A stretch of 64,000 nucleotides of DNA from JAWXBK01 sp040878185 (GTDB taxonomy: Bacteria; Pseudomonadota; Alphaproteobacteria; Dongiales; Dongiaceae): contig JBBDMS010000037.1 in NCBI GenBank assembly GCA_040878185.1, positions 1-64,000 on the forward strand. Direction: 5' to 3'. Shown here in pieces: positions 1-9,050 of the stretch; within the stretch, counting starts at the first letter, position 1; each line of letters starts with the position of its first letter. The notes below the pieces were generated by a model. It was given only the letters and a program-made list of their open reading frames with translations. It searched no databases and had not been told where the DNA came from. The position numbers were made by a program, and so were the translations under genes.

Positions 1-185
1 TGCTGTTCATCGCCAGCCCCGAACAGCGCACGCTGCCGAAGCAGATGTTCAGCGGTATCCGCGAAATCATCAGCCCGACGATCACCGCCGCGGCGACCGT
101 ACTCATCATCATTTCAATCTGCCTGCTGACGACGGTCGAACTGCTGCGCCGGCGCAGCGAACGATTGCGCGGCATCCGCAACTAG
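1..185 (+). CDS. ABC transporter permease, C-terminal fragment
   Basis: The frame beginning at base 3 is open from the window edge to a TAG at 183-185 and gives the last 60 residues of a protein that starts outside the window. It has a hydrophobic helix (about residues 28-46) followed by a short basic tail, ERLRGIRN. The stretch KQMFSGIREIISPTITAAAT resembles the end of PotB/PotC-type (spermidine/putrescine class) ABC permeases, where a last membrane helix follows such a segment. The substrate cannot be told from this fragment. The assignment rests on a short tail only. Confidence 0.6.
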   Translation, partial: LFIASPEQRTLPKQMFSGIREIISPTITAAATVLIIISICLLTTVELLRRRSERLRGIRN

Positions 186-287
186 TGGCCGCCTCACGCG
201 CGGCGTAACAGGCGTCTCTCCGCCCTTCTGGCGCCGCGCCCGCCGCTTTATCCTGTTTCGACATCGATCAGCCAGCAAGACCGAGAC

Positions 288-836
288 ATGTACAAGGACC
301 ACAGCCTGATCCCGGCGGAAGCGACCCGCCTCGCCGCACTCGGCATCCTGGCCGAGGGCGCACGGCGCTATGCCGATCTGGCGGCCGAAGTGCGCCAGTT
401 CACCGGGCGTATCGTCGGCCCGTCGCTGGAGTTGTTGGGTCCGCCGGTCGAAGTGTTGCGCATCGAGGGGCTGGTGGCCGGAACGCCTGGCGGCGAAGCC
501 GATATCGACCCGGTGCTGACGCTGACCGACACCGGCCGCATCGAGCTGAAACGCCTGCTCGGCGCCAATATTCGCGGCCCACTCGGCGAGTTCAACAAAC
601 TGGTGATTGCGCTCAAGCTGCGGTTTCTCGACCGCCTCGAACCGGTCGAACGGATCGGCCAGCTTGAGATGATGCAGGAAGCCTGCGAGCGCGAACTCGC
701 CCGACTCGCCGATCTACGCGGGCGCAGCGGGCAGTTGCCCACACCCCTGGTCGACTGGCTCGATCACGATATGGAACAGCTCGACGCGCGGCGCCGCTGG
801 TTCCGCGACCGCGCGGCCTCGATCCGTCGCGACTAG
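288..836 (+). CDS. PadR-like winged-helix regulator
   Basis: The 182-residue protein begins with a winged-helix block (about residues 10-90): LAALGILAEGARRYADLA, then the recognition-helix-like GPSLELLGPPVEVLRIEGLV, and the wing ending LTLTDTGRIELKRLL. The second half (about 100-180) is an amphipathic helical region rich in Arg, Glu and Leu, which fits the dimerisation helices of PadR-type repressors. The upstream neighbour ABC permease ends about 100 bp before it, and the next gene is convergent. The target is unknown; the family is inferred from the wing pattern and length rather than an unmistakable motif. Confidence 0.6.
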   Translation: MYKDHSLIPAEATRLAALGILAEGARRYADLAAEVRQFTGRIVGPSLELLGPPVEVLRIEGLVAGTPGGEADIDPVLTLTDTGRIELKRLLGANIRGPLGEFNKLVIALKLRFLDRLEPVERIGQLEMMQEACERELARLADLRGRSGQLPTPLVDWLDHDMEQLDARRRWFRDRAASIRRD

Positions 837-858
837 GTCGCGGCGGAACGACGCGGCT

Positions 859-1596
859 TCAGAACAAATGCTGACCGCCGGTCACGAAGATCTCGGTGCC
901 GGTTACATAGCGGAAATCGTCGGTGCAGAGCCGGTAGACGGCCGCAGCCACCTCATCGGGCTGGCCCATGCGATGCATCGGGATGCGCGGGATCAGGCTC
1001 TCATACTCCGGCCCGATCATCCCGGTCTCGATCTCGCCCGGCGCCACCGCGTTGACCCGCACGCCCAGCTCCGCAAATTCGACGGCCATCTCCCGCGTCA
1101 GGGCTGACAACGCGGCCTTCGACGTCGAATAGGCCGAGCCGGCGAAGGGGTGAATCGCATGGCCGGCGATCGAAGTGATATTGACGATGGCGCCCTTGCC
1201 TCGCGCCAGCGGCTCCGCAAGGCCGCGCGCGAGCACGAGCGGTGCAAAGAAATTCAGCTCGAACACCTCGCGCCAGCCCGCGATATCGCCGTTGAGACAG
1301 CCGAGCCGTTCCGCGTGATCGGCCTTGGGCGAAATCGCCGCGTTGTTGACCAGCGCATGAATTGCCGCGCCGTCGAGTATCTCGAGGGTGCGGGTCACGA
1401 AACCGCCGACGCTCGCCGGATCGGCAAGGTCGGCCGGAATATGATGCGTCCAGTTGGGATCGCGCTTGCACGCCTCCGGCACATCCTCGCGGCTGCAGGT
1501 GACGACCCGCCATCCCTCGTCGCTGAAGCGCTTGACGGTCGCGTGCCCGATGCCCCGGCTGGCACCGGTGAGAACCAGAACCTGCTTCCCGCTCAT
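859..1596 (-). CDS. SDR-family oxidoreductase
   Basis: This is a 245-residue classical short-chain dehydrogenase/reductase. The nucleotide-binding motif TGASRGIG lies at about residues 10-17, NNAAIS (the NNAG equivalent) near the middle, and the catalytic SAYSTSKAALSAL gives the Tyr-x3-Lys pair. The C-terminal part ends with the usual YVTGTEIFVTGGQHLF. The enzyme should be a cytoplasmic NAD(P)H-dependent carbonyl reductase or alcohol dehydrogenase. Its substrate cannot be read from the sequence. It follows the universal stress gene on the same strand with a 57-bp gap, so the two may be cotranscribed. Confidence 0.9.
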   Translation of the reverse strand: MSGKQVLVLTGASRGIGHATVKRFSDEGWRVVTCSREDVPEACKRDPNWTHHIPADLADPASVGGFVTRTLEILDGAAIHALVNNAAISPKADHAERLGCLNGDIAGWREVFELNFFAPLVLARGLAEPLARGKGAIVNITSIAGHAIHPFAGSAYSTSKAALSALTREMAVEFAELGVRVNAVAPGEIETGMIGPEYESLIPRIPMHRMGQPDEVAAAVYRLCTDDFRYVTGTEIFVTGGQHLF

Positions 1597-1653
1597 GACC
1601 GCGCCCTCGCCGCGTCGCCCGTTGCCCGATCTCTTTGGATCGCGGTCATATCC

Positions 1654-2481
1654 TCAATGATCCATCAGCACGGTGATACCGCCATTGGCGATGACATGAT
1701 GGGTCGCACCACCCAGGATCAACTCGCGCACGCGGCTATGGCCGTACGCACCCATCGCCAGCAGATCGCCGCCGAGCGAAACCGCCCGTTCGACCAGAAG
1801 CTTGCCCGTCGGGCCGCCTTCGCCGGTAATCCGTTCGATCGTCGCCGTGACGCCATGACGATCCAGATAGGCTCTCAGCGCATCGGCCGGCAGACGGCGA
1901 TCGTCCTCGCCGACGACGAGCAGCGTCACGCGCTTGGCGAGACGCAGCAGCGCCATGCCGCCGGCAACCGCGCGTGTCGCCTCGATCGAACCGTTCCAGG
2001 CGATGACCGCATGGTCGCACAGCGTCGACGGTGCAACCGACGGCGCGATCAGCACCGGTCGGGCCGTATCGAACAGGGCCGCATCCAGCACCGCGGTCTG
2101 CGTCGGGATATCGTCGCCGCTCGGGCGGCAGACCGCAACCAGATCGGCCAGCCGGCCACGGATGCCGATGACATCGGGTGCGGCGCCGGTGACGATATCG
2201 AAATTCACCTTGATGTCCTTGCCCTCGCAGCAGCGCTGGAAACTGGCGCGGGCCAGATCGGAACGTCGGTCGGCGCTTTGCGCCAGCGAGTCGATCATCT
2301 GTTCGACCAACGCGCCCGACATGGCCTCGCCCACGACCGGCACCATCGAAGCGGGGTCGGGCCGCACATGAAGCACTGTGAGATAGGCGTCGAGTTTCCT
2401 CGCCGCCATGACGGCGGTCGACAAGGTCGCATCGGTATTCGGGCTGCCGTCGGCAACGGCCAGAATGATGTTGATTGCCAT
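1654..2481 (-). CDS. Universal stress protein, tandem UspA domains
   Basis: The 275-residue protein has two Usp folds. The N-terminal copy has NTDATLSTAVMAARKLDAYL followed by VLHVRPDP. The C-terminal copy contains VIAWNGSIEATRAV and the ATP-type signature GAYGHSRVRELILGGATHHV (G-x2-G-x9-G-T). Only the second half shows the complete nucleotide motif. The start is supported by GGGAGAAAG a few bases before the ATG. Such proteins bind ATP and act in general stress survival. The CDF exporter gene lies 69 bp upstream on the same strand. Confidence 0.9.
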   Translation of the reverse strand: MAINIILAVADGSPNTDATLSTAVMAARKLDAYLTVLHVRPDPASMVPVVGEAMSGALVEQMIDSLAQSADRRSDLARASFQRCCEGKDIKVNFDIVTGAAPDVIGIRGRLADLVAVCRPSGDDIPTQTAVLDAALFDTARPVLIAPSVAPSTLCDHAVIAWNGSIEATRAVAGGMALLRLAKRVTLLVVGEDDRRLPADALRAYLDRHGVTATIERITGEGGPTGKLLVERAVSLGGDLLAMGAYGHSRVRELILGGATHHVIANGGITVLMDH

Positions 2482-2550
2482 GATCTTTCTCCCGTCTGCC
2501 GGTTCCCGCGTTGTTCGCGAAGGGCGGGTTGTCGGCTTCGTTGGTTCAAC

Positions 2551-3501
2551 TTAGGCGGAGCTTGGCGTCACCTCCATTGCATTGCCCGGATCCTGATGAA
2601 TGATCACTTCGGAACCGGGGAACGCTTCGAGAATGCGGACTTCGGCCGCATCCGCGACTTCATGCGCTTGCGTCAGGGTCAAGCGTCCATCCATCTCGAT
2701 ATGGATCTGTATGAAATATTGACGGCCGGCGCTGCGCGTCCGCAGATCATGAATGGCCCACACCCGCGGATCGGCCAGCGCGAGCGTCTTGATCGTCTGT
2801 CGGTCCGCATCGGGCAGTTCGCGATCCATCAACATGTCGAGCGCTCCTCGGGCGACGCCCCAAGCCATCCAGACAATATAGGCCGCGACGGCGGTCGCAA
2901 TAACCGGGTCGGCATAAAGCCAGCCGAGCTGCGTCGCCAGCAGGACCGCGACGATCACGGCGACATTCACCGTCAGATCCCCCACATAGTGGGCGGAATC
3001 CGACCGGATGGCGAGCGATCGGGTCTTGCGCACCACATGGCGCTGGTAGGCAACCAGCAGAATTGTCATCGAAATCGAGATCAGCATCACGCCGATGCCG
3101 ATCGCGGAATGGGTGACCGGTGCCGGATTGCTGAACCGCCCGATGACTTCGACCATGAGAAATACCGCCGATCCCGTGATGAACGCCGACTGGGCGAGCG
3201 CCGCGAGCGCCTCGACCTTGCCATGCCCGAAGCGATGCTCGCGATCCGCCGGAACCAGCGCCTGGCGCACGGCGAACAACGTCACCACCGAGGCCGCCAT
3301 GTCGAGCAGCGAATCCAGCAAGGTCGAGAGAATGCTGACCGATCCGGTCATCAGCGCCGCGATCGTCTTGATGGTCACGAGCGTCAGTGCGGTCGCAAGC
3401 GACGCATAGGTTGCCCGCCGCATCAGCCGCCCGGCAACGATGTCGTCCTGCGACATCGCTTGCGCATTTACATGATCCGACGCAGGGCGTGGACCGGTCA
3501 T
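2551..3501 (-). CDS. Cation diffusion facilitator (FieF-like) metal exporter
   Basis: This 316-residue CDF protein has about six membrane helices and a cytoplasmic C-terminal domain. The metal site of helix 2 appears as LLDSLLDMAASV, and the loop motif HRFGHGKVEALAALAQ is typical of the FieF/YiiP branch. The C-terminal regulatory domain contains HDLRTRSAG and IQIHIEMDGRLTLTQAHEVAD. It should export Zn, Fe or another divalent cation in exchange for protons. The ATG at 3499-3501 overlaps the pdxH stop by 4 bp (ATGA), so the two genes are probably translationally coupled. The frame is open much further upstream, but that part is a shadow of pdxH. Confidence 0.9.
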   Translation of the reverse strand: MTGPRPASDHVNAQAMSQDDIVAGRLMRRATYASLATALTLVTIKTIAALMTGSVSILSTLLDSLLDMAASVVTLFAVRQALVPADREHRFGHGKVEALAALAQSAFITGSAVFLMVEVIGRFSNPAPVTHSAIGIGVMLISISMTILLVAYQRHVVRKTRSLAIRSDSAHYVGDLTVNVAVIVAVLLATQLGWLYADPVIATAVAAYIVWMAWGVARGALDMLMDRELPDADRQTIKTLALADPRVWAIHDLRTRSAGRQYFIQIHIEMDGRLTLTQAHEVADAAEVRILEAFPGSEVIIHQDPGNAMEVTPSSA

Positions 3502-4088
3502 GGATAGAGCTGTTCCGTCGACCAGCCGTCGCCGTCGCGCCGGTAGACCAGCCGATCGTGCAATCGGAATGTCCGGTCCTCCCAGAATTCGAGATAGTTC
3601 GGCACGAGACGAAAGCCGGACCAGAACTCGGGCCGCGGAATGCTGCCGATTCCGAACTTCGCTGTAAACTCGGCGACCCGCCGCTCGAGCGCGAAGCGAC
3701 TTTCCAGCGGCTGCGATTGTTTCGACGCCCAGGCACCGATCTGGCTTGTGCGATGGCGTGTGGCGTAATAGGCGTCGGCGGTCGCGTCGTCGACCCGTTC
3801 GACCCGGCCCTCGATCCGAACCTGCCGCTTCTGCGACTTCCAGTGAAAGCAGAGCGCGGCCACCGGATTTGCCAAGAGCTCGCCGGCCTTGCGACTGCCG
3901 AGATTGGTGTAGAACGTGAACCCGGCGAGCGTCGCATCCTTGAGCAGCACCATGCGCACCGACGGCCGACCGTCGGCACCCACCGTGGCGAGCGCCATGG
4001 CGTTCGGGTCGGACGGTTCGGCCTTGGCGGCCGCCTCGAACCAGGCCTGGAACCGTTCGAACGGCTCGGTATGCAACGCCGTCGCCAT
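3498..4088 (-). CDS. pdxH: Pyridoxamine 5'-phosphate oxidase
   Basis: The protein makes pyridoxal 5'-phosphate from PNP/PMP with FMN and oxygen. At 196 residues it matches the family. Visible motifs include RPSVRMVLLKD, FTFYTNLGSRKAGEL, CFHWKSQKRQVRIEG, the substrate-site stretch YYATRHRTSQIGAWASKQSQ, and the C-terminal RLVYRRDGDGW followed by EQLYP. I place the start at the ATG 4086-4088 because AAGGAG lies 5 bases before it; the ATG 21 bases further upstream lacks such a site. It is divergent from the J-domain gene and overlaps the CDF gene by 4 bp. Confidence 0.95.
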   Translation of the reverse strand: MATALHTEPFERFQAWFEAAAKAEPSDPNAMALATVGADGRPSVRMVLLKDATLAGFTFYTNLGSRKAGELLANPVAALCFHWKSQKRQVRIEGRVERVDDATADAYYATRHRTSQIGAWASKQSQPLESRFALERRVAEFTAKFGIGSIPRPEFWSGFRLVPNYLEFWEDRTFRLHDRLVYRRDGDGWSTEQLYP

Positions 4089-4291
4089 GATCGCTCCTTG
4101 GCTGCCCATCCCGAATTATGCCGATTATACCGCGATTTGCGCCCCGCCAAGGGCTGCGGCAGGATAGCGGCCGATCGGCGCCCACTGCGGCTGGCCGGCC
4201 GGCTCGCGTCAGGCGGCAAAGTCAGCCGGCGGCCGGGAAGGCCAATGCCGGTCATCCCGCAAACCCGGGTCCGGATAACAGAACGGCAGCG

Positions 4292-5149
4292 ATGCGCGAT
4301 CCTTACCGCATTCTCGGCGTCCGCTCCGACAGCGACCAGGCGACGCTGCGCCGGGCGTTTCACCGTCTGGCCAAGCTCTATCATCCCGACCTGCATCCGG
4401 GCGATGCCTCGATCGAGCAGCGCTTCAAGGAGATCTCGGCTGCCTACTCGCTGATCGCCGATCCGGATCGGCGCGCGCGTTACGATCGCGGCGAGGCCGA
4501 GCGGAGCGAGCCCTGGACGCCGGCCGAGACGGCACGTCCGTTCGATCGGGAGTTCTTCCGCGAGGATGCGGAGTGGTTCGAAGCGGCGGCGCCCGAACTG
4601 GAGCCCGAAGGCGAAACCGAAGACTGGTTCTCGCGCATCGGCCGCCCCCGCCCGGCCCACGCACCTTCCCGTATGCGCGGCGCCGACGTCACCCATCTGG
4701 TGCGGATCGGCTTTGCGGAAGCCGCGCGCGGCGGGCGCAAGCTCTTGCGCTTCGGCGACGGCACGCGGATCGAGTTCAATGTTCCGCCGGGCACGAACGA
4801 TCGCGACATCGTCAAGCTCGATGGCCAGGGTCGCCCGGGAGTCGGCGGCGCGCCGGCGGGCGATGCGTTTCTCGACCTCAGGGTTGCCGAGCACCCGCGC
4901 ATGCGGCGCGATGGATACGACATCCTGGTCGACGTACCGCTGACGCCGGAACAGTTTCGCGCCGGCGCCCGGGTCATCATTCCCACCCTGGACGGCGATC
5001 GCCCCTTGAACGTGCCGCCGGATCGGGAACCCGATACCGAGATCCGACTCGAATCGGCGGGCATCGTCGATCCGTTCAAGCACCGTCGCGGCGATCTGGT
5101 GATCCGGCTGATCTATGCGCCCGCCTCGCAAGCGGCGGCCAGCCGCTAG
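4292..5149 (+). CDS. DnaJ/CbpA-like J-domain chaperone
   Basis: This 285-residue co-chaperone has an N-terminal J domain (residues 1-65) with the HPD motif in KLYHPDLHPGD and the typical end ADPDRRARYDRG. An acidic linker follows (about 66-125), then a DnaJ C-terminal substrate-binding region (VTHLVRIGFAEAARGGRK, FNVPPGTNDRDIVKLDGQG). There is no Cys-rich zinc finger and no Gly/Phe-rich linker, so it is CbpA-like rather than DnaJ itself. The ATG at 4292 puts the J domain right at the N terminus. A hairpin terminator follows the stop. The position between pdxH and fabI is a familiar alphaproteobacterial arrangement. Confidence 0.9.
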   Translation: MRDPYRILGVRSDSDQATLRRAFHRLAKLYHPDLHPGDASIEQRFKEISAAYSLIADPDRRARYDRGEAERSEPWTPAETARPFDREFFREDAEWFEAAAPELEPEGETEDWFSRIGRPRPAHAPSRMRGADVTHLVRIGFAEAARGGRKLLRFGDGTRIEFNVPPGTNDRDIVKLDGQGRPGVGGAPAGDAFLDLRVAEHPRMRRDGYDILVDVPLTPEQFRAGARVIIPTLDGDRPLNVPPDREPDTEIRLESAGIVDPFKHRRGDLVIRLIYAPASQAAASR

Positions 5150-5182
5150 GCTTGCGTCCCGCCCGCGCCGGAACCCCAAGAG

Positions 5183-5205
5183 CCGCCGAAAACGGCGGTT
5201 TCTTT
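5183..5205 (+). terminator. Intrinsic terminator after the J-domain gene
   Basis: A perfect 6-bp stem CCGCCG / CGGCGG with an AAAA loop is followed at once by TTTCTTT. It begins 33 bases after the J-domain stop codon and ends just before the likely fabI promoter, so it separates the two transcripts. Confidence 0.75.
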
Positions 5206-5231
5206 GCCCTTTTCGCCCTTTGGTGTAGGAT
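5204..5231 (+). promoter_or_regulatory. Candidate promoter for fabI-aroC-sppA
   Basis: TTGCCC (5204-5209) and TAGGAT (5226-5231) are 16 bases apart and would start RNA about 23 bases before the fabI ATG. The assignment comes from matching consensus by eye. The location, right after a terminator and before an operon, supports it. Confidence 0.4.
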
Positions 5232-5260
5232 GCCCGCATTCCGCACGAGGGTTCCGGAAA

Positions 5261-6100
5261 ATGGATAAATCACAAGGGCTTATGGCCGGAAAACGCGGCG
5301 TCGTCATGGGCGTCGCGAACGAACGGTCGATCGGCTGGGGCATTGCACGCGCGCTCGCCGATCACGGTGCGGAACTCGCCTTCACCTATCAGGGCGACGC
5401 ACTCGGCAAACGCGTGAAACCGCTGGCCGAAACGGTCGGATCGACGCTCTGCGTCGATTGCGACGTCACCGACGATGCCGCCATCGACCGCGCCTTCGCC
5501 GAGATCGAGAGCGCCTGGGGCGGGCTCGACTTCCTCGTGCACGCGATCGCGTTTTCCGACAAAGAGGAACTCAAAGGCGAGTATCTCGACACGACGCGCG
5601 GTAATTTCCTGCGCACCCTCGATATCTCCTGCTACTCGTTCACCGCCGTCGCGCAGCGCGCGACACGACTGATGAAGAGCGGCGGCAACCTCGTCACGCT
5701 TACCTACTATGGCGCCGAGCGGGTGATGCCGCATTACAATGTCATGGGGGTCGCCAAGGCCGCGCTCGAGGCAAGCGTGCGCTATCTCGCCGCCGATCTC
5801 GGCGGCCGCAACATTCGCGTCAACGCGATTTCGGCCGGCCCGATCAAGACGCTGGCAGCGTCGGGCATCGGCGATTTCCGTTACATCCTGAAGTGGAACG
5901 AGCTCAACGCCCCGCTGAAGCGCAATGTCACGATCGACCAGGTCGGCGGCGCCGGCCTCTATCTGCTGAGCGACCTTTCGGCCGGCGTGACCGGCGAAGT
6001 GCATCACGTCGATAGCGGCTATCATGTCGTCGGCATGCTGCGCACCGATGCGGCCGCCGAGGTGTCGGCAATGCTGAAGAACTTCGACGTAAAATCCTGA
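5261..6100 (+). CDS. fabI: Enoyl-[ACP] reductase (NADH)
   Basis: FabI carries out the last reduction of each fatty-acid elongation cycle. The 279-residue protein shows the FabI-type glycine motif GVANERSIGWGIARAL (rather than TGxxxGIG), HAIAFSDKEELKGEYLDTTR, and the catalytic Tyr-Lys arrangement in YYGAERVMPHYNVMGVAKAA. The C-terminal part has SAGPIKTLAASGIGDF, a loop over the active site and the region where triclosan-type inhibitors act in homologues. I chose the ATG at 5261; the longer frame upstream runs through the terminator and promoter. aroC follows after 12 bp. Confidence 0.96.
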   Translation: MDKSQGLMAGKRGVVMGVANERSIGWGIARALADHGAELAFTYQGDALGKRVKPLAETVGSTLCVDCDVTDDAAIDRAFAEIESAWGGLDFLVHAIAFSDKEELKGEYLDTTRGNFLRTLDISCYSFTAVAQRATRLMKSGGNLVTLTYYGAERVMPHYNVMGVAKAALEASVRYLAADLGGRNIRVNAISAGPIKTLAASGIGDFRYILKWNELNAPLKRNVTIDQVGGAGLYLLSDLSAGVTGEVHHVDSGYHVVGMLRTDAAAEVSAMLKNFDVKS

Positions 6101-6112
6101 TCGAATCCGGCG

Positions 6113-7216
6113 ATGTCGCATAACAGCTTCGGACATTTGTTTCGTTTCACGACCTGGGGCGAAAGCCACGGGCCGGCGATCGGCTGCGTGGTCGACGGCA
6201 CGCCGCCGGGGATCGCGCTCGAGGACAGCGATATCCAGCATTGGCTCGACCGGCGCCGGCCGGGCCAGTCGCGTTTCACGACGCAGCGGCGCGAATCCGA
6301 CAAGGTCGAAATCCTGTCCGGCCTGTTCGAGGGTCATACCACCGGCACGCCGATCAGCCTGCTGATCCGCAACGAGGACGTCCGCTCGAAGGATTACAGC
6401 GACATCGCCGACAAGTTCCGCCCCGGCCATGCCGACTATACCTACTGGGCCAAATATGGCCGGCGCGATTATCGCGGCGGCGGGCGCTCGTCCGCGCGCG
6501 AGACCGCATCGCGGGTCGCGGCCGGCGGCATCGCACGGAAACTGCTCGCCCATGTGCTCGGCCATGCGGTCACGATTCGCGGTGCGCTCGTCGCGATCGG
6601 CGAGAAACCGATCGATCGGGATAACTGGGACTGGGCCGCCGTCGAAAACAATCCGTTCTGGTCACCCGATGCGAAGATCGTTTCGGTGTGGGAGGACTAT
6701 CTCGACGGTGCGCGCAAATCCGGCAACTCGCTCGGCGCCGTGATCGAGATCGTCGCGTCGGGCGTACCGGCCGGGCTCGGCGCACCGATCTACGGCAAGC
6801 TCGATGCCGATCTTGCCGCCGCGATGATGAGCATCAACGCGGTCAAGGGCGTCGAGATCGGCGCCGGTTTTGCCGCCGCGCGGCTGAGCGGCGAACAGAA
6901 TGCCGACGAGATGCGCATGGAAGGCGACACGATCCGCTTCATGTCCAATCAGGCCGGCGGTGTGCTTGGCGGGATCTCGTCCGGGCAGGACATCGTGGTG
7001 CGCTTCGCGGTCAAGCCGACCAGCTCGATCCTGACCGCGCGCCGCACCGTGACGGCGGAAGGCGACGACACCGAGATCCAGACCAAGGGGCGGCACGACC
7101 CCTGCGTCGGCATCCGCGCGGTGCCGGTCGGCGAAGCCATGATGGCACTCGTGCTGGCCGATCATCTGCTGCGCCATCGCGGACAGAACGGCGAACCGGG
7201 CCGGCAAAGTCGATAA
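6113..7216 (+). CDS. aroC: Chorismate synthase
   Basis: The enzyme converts 5-enolpyruvylshikimate-3-phosphate to chorismate with reduced FMN. At 367 residues the protein is of normal length. It begins with the family signature SFGHLFRFTTWGESHGPAIG, continues with GGGRSSARETASRVAAGGIA, and has the late motifs GGISSGQDIVVRFAVKPTSS and GRHDPCVGIRAVPV. It lies between fabI and sppA in what looks like one transcript. Confidence 0.97.
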   Translation: MSHNSFGHLFRFTTWGESHGPAIGCVVDGTPPGIALEDSDIQHWLDRRRPGQSRFTTQRRESDKVEILSGLFEGHTTGTPISLLIRNEDVRSKDYSDIADKFRPGHADYTYWAKYGRRDYRGGGRSSARETASRVAAGGIARKLLAHVLGHAVTIRGALVAIGEKPIDRDNWDWAAVENNPFWSPDAKIVSVWEDYLDGARKSGNSLGAVIEIVASGVPAGLGAPIYGKLDADLAAAMMSINAVKGVEIGAGFAAARLSGEQNADEMRMEGDTIRFMSNQAGGVLGGISSGQDIVVRFAVKPTSSILTARRTVTAEGDDTEIQTKGRHDPCVGIRAVPVGEAMMALVLADHLLRHRGQNGEPGRQSR

Positions 7217-7268
7217 CCTGACGCAACCGCTTGCCGTTCGGCCGGCGAGACCATATCTGGGAACAATC

Positions 7269-9038
7269 ATGCGCCTGCTGCGATGGATCGGATATGTGAT
7301 CGTCGGGCTGTTCGCCACGGTCGGCGCACTGCTCGTCATCGCCGTGGTCGGCACCGCACTCGCGTGGCGCAATCTCATGGGACCGACCGAACCGGTTCCC
7401 GACAGCGCCGTATTGCAGCTCGATATGCGCGCCGGCATCGTCGAAACCGAACCGTATTATGTGCCGCTGATCAGCGATTTCGATCGCAGCCTCACGTTGC
7501 ATGATCTCGTGGAGGCGTTGCATGAAGCGGCGGACGACGATCGGATCGCCGGGCTTATCGTGCGGGTCAATGGCAGCGGGCTTGGTCTCGCGCAAATCCA
7601 GGAGCTGCGCGATGCCGTCGCCGCCTTCCGCGCGGGTGGCAAGCGGGCGGTCGCGTTTGCCGAAACCTTCGGCGAAACCGGCACCGGCACACTCGATTAC
7701 TATCTCGCAAGCGCATTCGACGAAGTGTGGCTGCAGCCATCCGGCGACCTCGATATCACCGGAATCCTGATCGAACAGCCTTTCATGCGTGAGCTGCTGA
7801 CCGATCTTGGGGTCGTGCCGGAATTTGCCGCGCGCGAAGATTACAAAGCGGCGGTTGAGATGTTTACGCGCGACTCCATGTCGCAGGCGCATCGCCAGAA
7901 TCTCGAACAGCTCCTGCATTCGTGGATGGATCAGATTGCCGGCGACATCGCAGGCGACCGTGTTCTGGACAATGCCACTGTGCAGGACCTGATCGATCGC
8001 GCGCCGCACGGCGCCGCTGCCGCGCTCGAGGCCGGTCTGGTCGACGGGCTCGCCTACAGCGACGAGATCGAAGCGGCGGCGATCGAGCAGGCCGGCGACG
8101 GGGCGGCAATCTACGACCTTGCCGATTACGCCTGGCTGGTCGAGCCACCCGCGGATGCGCTGCCGATCGCTCTGGTCTACGGCGTCGGCCCGATCCATCT
8201 TGGCACCGGCCAGTCCGGCTTCGGCGGCGGCGGCGATATCGATGCCGATATCCTCGTCGACGCGCTGCGCAAGGCGCGCGCGCTCGACAACGTGGCGGCC
8301 GTCATTCTCCGGATCGACAGCCCGGGCGGTTCCTATGTCGCCTCGGACACGATCTGGCGCGAAGTCGAGCGCACGCGGGAAGCGGGTATTCCGGTCATCG
8401 TCTCAATGGGCAATGTCGCGGCCTCGGGCGGGTATTTTATCGCGGCCCCCGCCAGCGCCATCGTCGCCGAGCGCGCCACGGTGACCGGCTCGATCGGCGT
8501 CGTCTCCGGCAAGTTTGTTCTCGACGATCTCTGGGCGGATATCGGGATCGACTGGGATGTCATCGGTTTCGGCGCGAATGCCGGCATGTACAGCCCCAAT
8601 CGGCCGTTCACCGAGCCGCAATGGCAGCAGCTCAATGAGACGCTCGATCGGATTTATGCCGATTTCCTCCAGCGCGTCGCGGACGGCCGCAATCTCGATG
8701 CCGCCGCGGTACGGGCATCGGCACAAGGTCAGGTCTGGAGCGGCGAGGACGCGTTGGAACGCGGCCTGATCGACGAGCTCGGCGGGCTTCATCGCGCGAT
8801 CGAAGTGGCCCTCGAGGAAGGCGGCCACCCGCCCGATGCGGCTTACGATCTGATCGTCGTGCGCGGCGATCGATTTGGCGTCGACAAACCGTTCGAAGAA
8901 TCCGCAAGCCTGTGGGCCGATTTGCGCGCGGCGACGACATTGCTGGCGGAGTTCTCGCGCTGGCTCGCGATCCGTCAGCATATTTCGGACAGACCGGCCT
9001 TGCTCGCCGACCCGGCCCTTTCGGAACCGCTGCGCTAG
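7269..9038 (+). CDS. sppA: Signal peptide peptidase SppA, long form
   Basis: This membrane-anchored serine protease degrades cleaved signal peptides. The 589-residue protein has an N-terminal membrane helix (about residues 5-30) and two tandem S49 domains, as in the 67-kDa type. The first domain holds the Lys general base in AREDYKAAVEMF. The second holds the nucleophile Ser in NVAASGGYFIAAPASAIVAE. The Ser/Lys dyad is therefore split between domains as expected. It is the last gene of the fabI group; tlyA converges 12 bases after its stop. Confidence 0.93.
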   Translation: MRLLRWIGYVIVGLFATVGALLVIAVVGTALAWRNLMGPTEPVPDSAVLQLDMRAGIVETEPYYVPLISDFDRSLTLHDLVEALHEAADDDRIAGLIVRVNGSGLGLAQIQELRDAVAAFRAGGKRAVAFAETFGETGTGTLDYYLASAFDEVWLQPSGDLDITGILIEQPFMRELLTDLGVVPEFAAREDYKAAVEMFTRDSMSQAHRQNLEQLLHSWMDQIAGDIAGDRVLDNATVQDLIDRAPHGAAAALEAGLVDGLAYSDEIEAAAIEQAGDGAAIYDLADYAWLVEPPADALPIALVYGVGPIHLGTGQSGFGGGGDIDADILVDALRKARALDNVAAVILRIDSPGGSYVASDTIWREVERTREAGIPVIVSMGNVAASGGYFIAAPASAIVAERATVTGSIGVVSGKFVLDDLWADIGIDWDVIGFGANAGMYSPNRPFTEPQWQQLNETLDRIYADFLQRVADGRNLDAAAVRASAQGQVWSGEDALERGLIDELGGLHRAIEVALEEGGHPPDAAYDLIVVRGDRFGVDKPFEESASLWADLRAATTLLAEFSRWLAIRQHISDRPALLADPALSEPLR

Positions 9039-9050
9039 GCGGCGCCGAAT

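Noticed and set aside
1150..3507. 785-codon open frame on the + strand
   Set aside because: It runs antisense across the SDR, Usp and CDF genes and has shadow-like composition.
2747..5239. 830-codon open frame on the - strand
   Set aside because: It overlaps the CDF, pdxH and J-domain genes, each with clear family motifs in another frame.
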